From JAWVZH01 sp033722295 (lineage in GTDB: Bacteria > Bacteroidota > Bacteroidia > Chitinophagales > Saprospiraceae), in contig JAWVZH010000157.1 of assembly GCA_033722295.1 (NCBI GenBank), forward strand, positions 1 through 6,363: a stretch of 6,363 nucleotides of DNA, given 5' to 3'. The position numbers and the translations under genes are program-made. The notes beneath the pieces are model-generated. The model was not told the origin of the DNA. It did not search any database and was given only the letters and a program-made list of their open reading frames with translations. Of the stretch, positions 5,453-6,363 are shown in pieces; the stretch's first letter is position 1; every line of letters starts with the position of its first letter.

Positions 5453-6363
5453 ATGAGGAAAACGAATTTTACCCATGATCGGAAAAATGTATTTTCCAAC
5501 TGGTCAAGCCTGGTGCTTATCAGTATCATTACCCTGTTTGGATTACAGGAAGTACAAGCTCAGTGTGCCCTGGCTTGTAATGGCAACACACAAGTTTCAC
5601 TAGACGAAAACTGTGAGGCAGAAATAACTCCCGCAATGATATTGAATGCGGATACCACGATTTGCCCACGTGGTGTTTTTGAGGTCACCGTCTCCTATCA
5701 TGGCGTTCCGATCCCGACTTCACCGGTCGTGACTTGTGATTACAAGGACCTGACGCTTCAGGTGATGGTGAGGGACACCAATTCTGGCAACACTTGCTGG
5801 GGAAATATTTTCATAGAGGATAAATTACCACCAAGAATAGAGTGTGGCATGGATACCATCTATTGTTATCAGATGCCAAAGTACACAGGGCCTCATATTA
5901 CGGATAACTGCAGAAAGGCGGCGCTAATAACAGAAATTGATCTCACGTCAGCAAATGATGCCATGAATGAAGCATTCGGGGAGGGGAACTGGGATTCGCT
6001 TCAATATTCCACCTTATCTCCGGAAGATTTGCTTACGTGCAAGTATGACGTTATTTATTTAGATGGATGGGGGCCGAATTCAACCAGTTTGTCTAATTTC
6101 CTGGCGAGTCATAGAAGTAAGCTTGAAGCCTGGGTCGATCAGGGAGGAAGTTTATTGATCAACTCAGAGCTTACTGGTACTGGTACAAGCATAGGTTTCG
6201 GTGGGGTTTCGATTGTTCCGGGTCCACTGAGTGATACTGCATTTGTGAATGACCCTGATCATCCAATATTCAATGGCCCCTTCTGCCCTGTGATAGAGGA
6301 ATCGATTACGAGATCAATATTCACCGTCCCTTTCCCCGTCTCTTTTAACATTGTATGCCCTCC
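5453..6363 (+). CDS. Secreted paralogue with signal peptide, CWGNI/EDKLPP N-terminal block and GATase-like domain (3' partial)
   Basis: N-terminal 303 residues of a large exported protein, open at the right edge. The start at 5453 is chosen for its GGAGG site; the alternative ATG at 5441 adds four residues, and the in-frame TAG at 5426 bounds both. The signal peptide has a basic n-region (MRKTNFTHDRK), a hydrophobic core (SLVLISIITLFGL, about 19-31) and likely cleavage after VQA (residue 36). The mature part starts QCALACNG and holds a cysteine-rich block with C-W-G-N-I and IEDKLPP (about 104-129), closely matching the left end of the first gene. An HYR-like start follows (C-x-x-DTIYCY ... 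ITDNC, to residue 153). Residues about 154-303 then change to an alpha/beta pattern: YDVIYLDGWG (198-207), LEAWVDQGGSLLIN (224-237) and DPDHPIFNGPF (267-277). This resembles the glutamine-amidotransferase/ThuA-like fold, with no catalytic triad confirmed. HYR modules and a T9SS tail are expected beyond the window by analogy with the first gene, but are not seen. Confidence 0.9.
   Translation, partial: MRKTNFTHDRKNVFSNWSSLVLISIITLFGLQEVQAQCALACNGNTQVSLDENCEAEITPAMILNADTTICPRGVFEVTVSYHGVPIPTSPVVTCDYKDLTLQVMVRDTNSGNTCWGNIFIEDKLPPRIECGMDTIYCYQMPKYTGPHITDNCRKAALITEIDLTSANDAMNEAFGEGNWDSLQYSTLSPEDLLTCKYDVIYLDGWGPNSTSLSNFLASHRSKLEAWVDQGGSLLINSELTGTGTSIGFGGVSIVPGPLSDTAFVNDPDHPIFNGPFCPVIEESITRSIFTVPFPVSFNIVCP

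Noticed and set aside
5236..5529. 97-residue reverse-strand open frame across the leader and the start of the second gene
   Set aside because: It overlaps the signal-peptide coding region, spans both leader hairpins, shows no recognisable domain and has no promoter or ribosome site.

Overview
The window most likely comes from the chromosome of a Bacteroidota bacterium, probably of the Saprospiria/Saprospirales (Saprospiraceae-like) lineage. Three things point there. The first gene ends in a typical type IX secretion (T9SS, Por) C-terminal sorting domain. Just before it is a dockerin-like pair (HLLG ... AADLNASNS ... LILG, then GDIDG), an arrangement I associate with large Saprospiraceae surface proteins. 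The intergenic region carries an exact Bacteroidota-type -7 promoter element (TAnnTTTG). The lineage call is inference from remembered family patterns, not from a search.

Layout. Positions 1-5008 (+) hold the 3' part of one giant secreted protein gene: 1,668 codons are visible and the reading frame is still open at the left edge. It encodes about 14 cysteine-rich HYR/Ig-like modules, then a carboxypeptidase-regulatory-like beta domain, a dockerin-like segment, a further beta-rich region and the T9SS sorting domain. A strong rho-independent terminator follows 23 bases after the stop. Positions 5061-5220 are very AT-rich and contain repeated AAAAAAGTT-type motifs. A predicted promoter at about 5197-5226 starts a leader of about 220 nt with two clear hairpins. 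Positions 5453-6363 (+) hold the 5' part of a second secreted protein gene, with signal peptide and GGAGG ribosome binding site, cut off by the right edge.

Relationship of the genes. Where they can be compared, the two proteins share an N-terminal block (VxVxDTxxGNxCWxNIxxEDKLPP), so they are tandem paralogues with the same N-terminal plan but different interiors. In the second protein, the first HYR-like unit gives way right after its TDNC motif to an alpha/beta domain that resembles the class I glutamine-amidotransferase-like (ThuA-like) fold. Each gene seems to be its own transcription unit: the first is closed by the terminator and the second has its own promoter and leader. Both products are expected outside the cell, probably surface-anchored or released by T9SS, as adhesive or structural proteins.

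I saw no tRNA, rRNA, CRISPR array, insertion sequence or prophage gene. I found no convincing new multi-gene system. The observations most worth checking are the structured leader, the domain insertion in the second gene, and the module-type pattern in the first.
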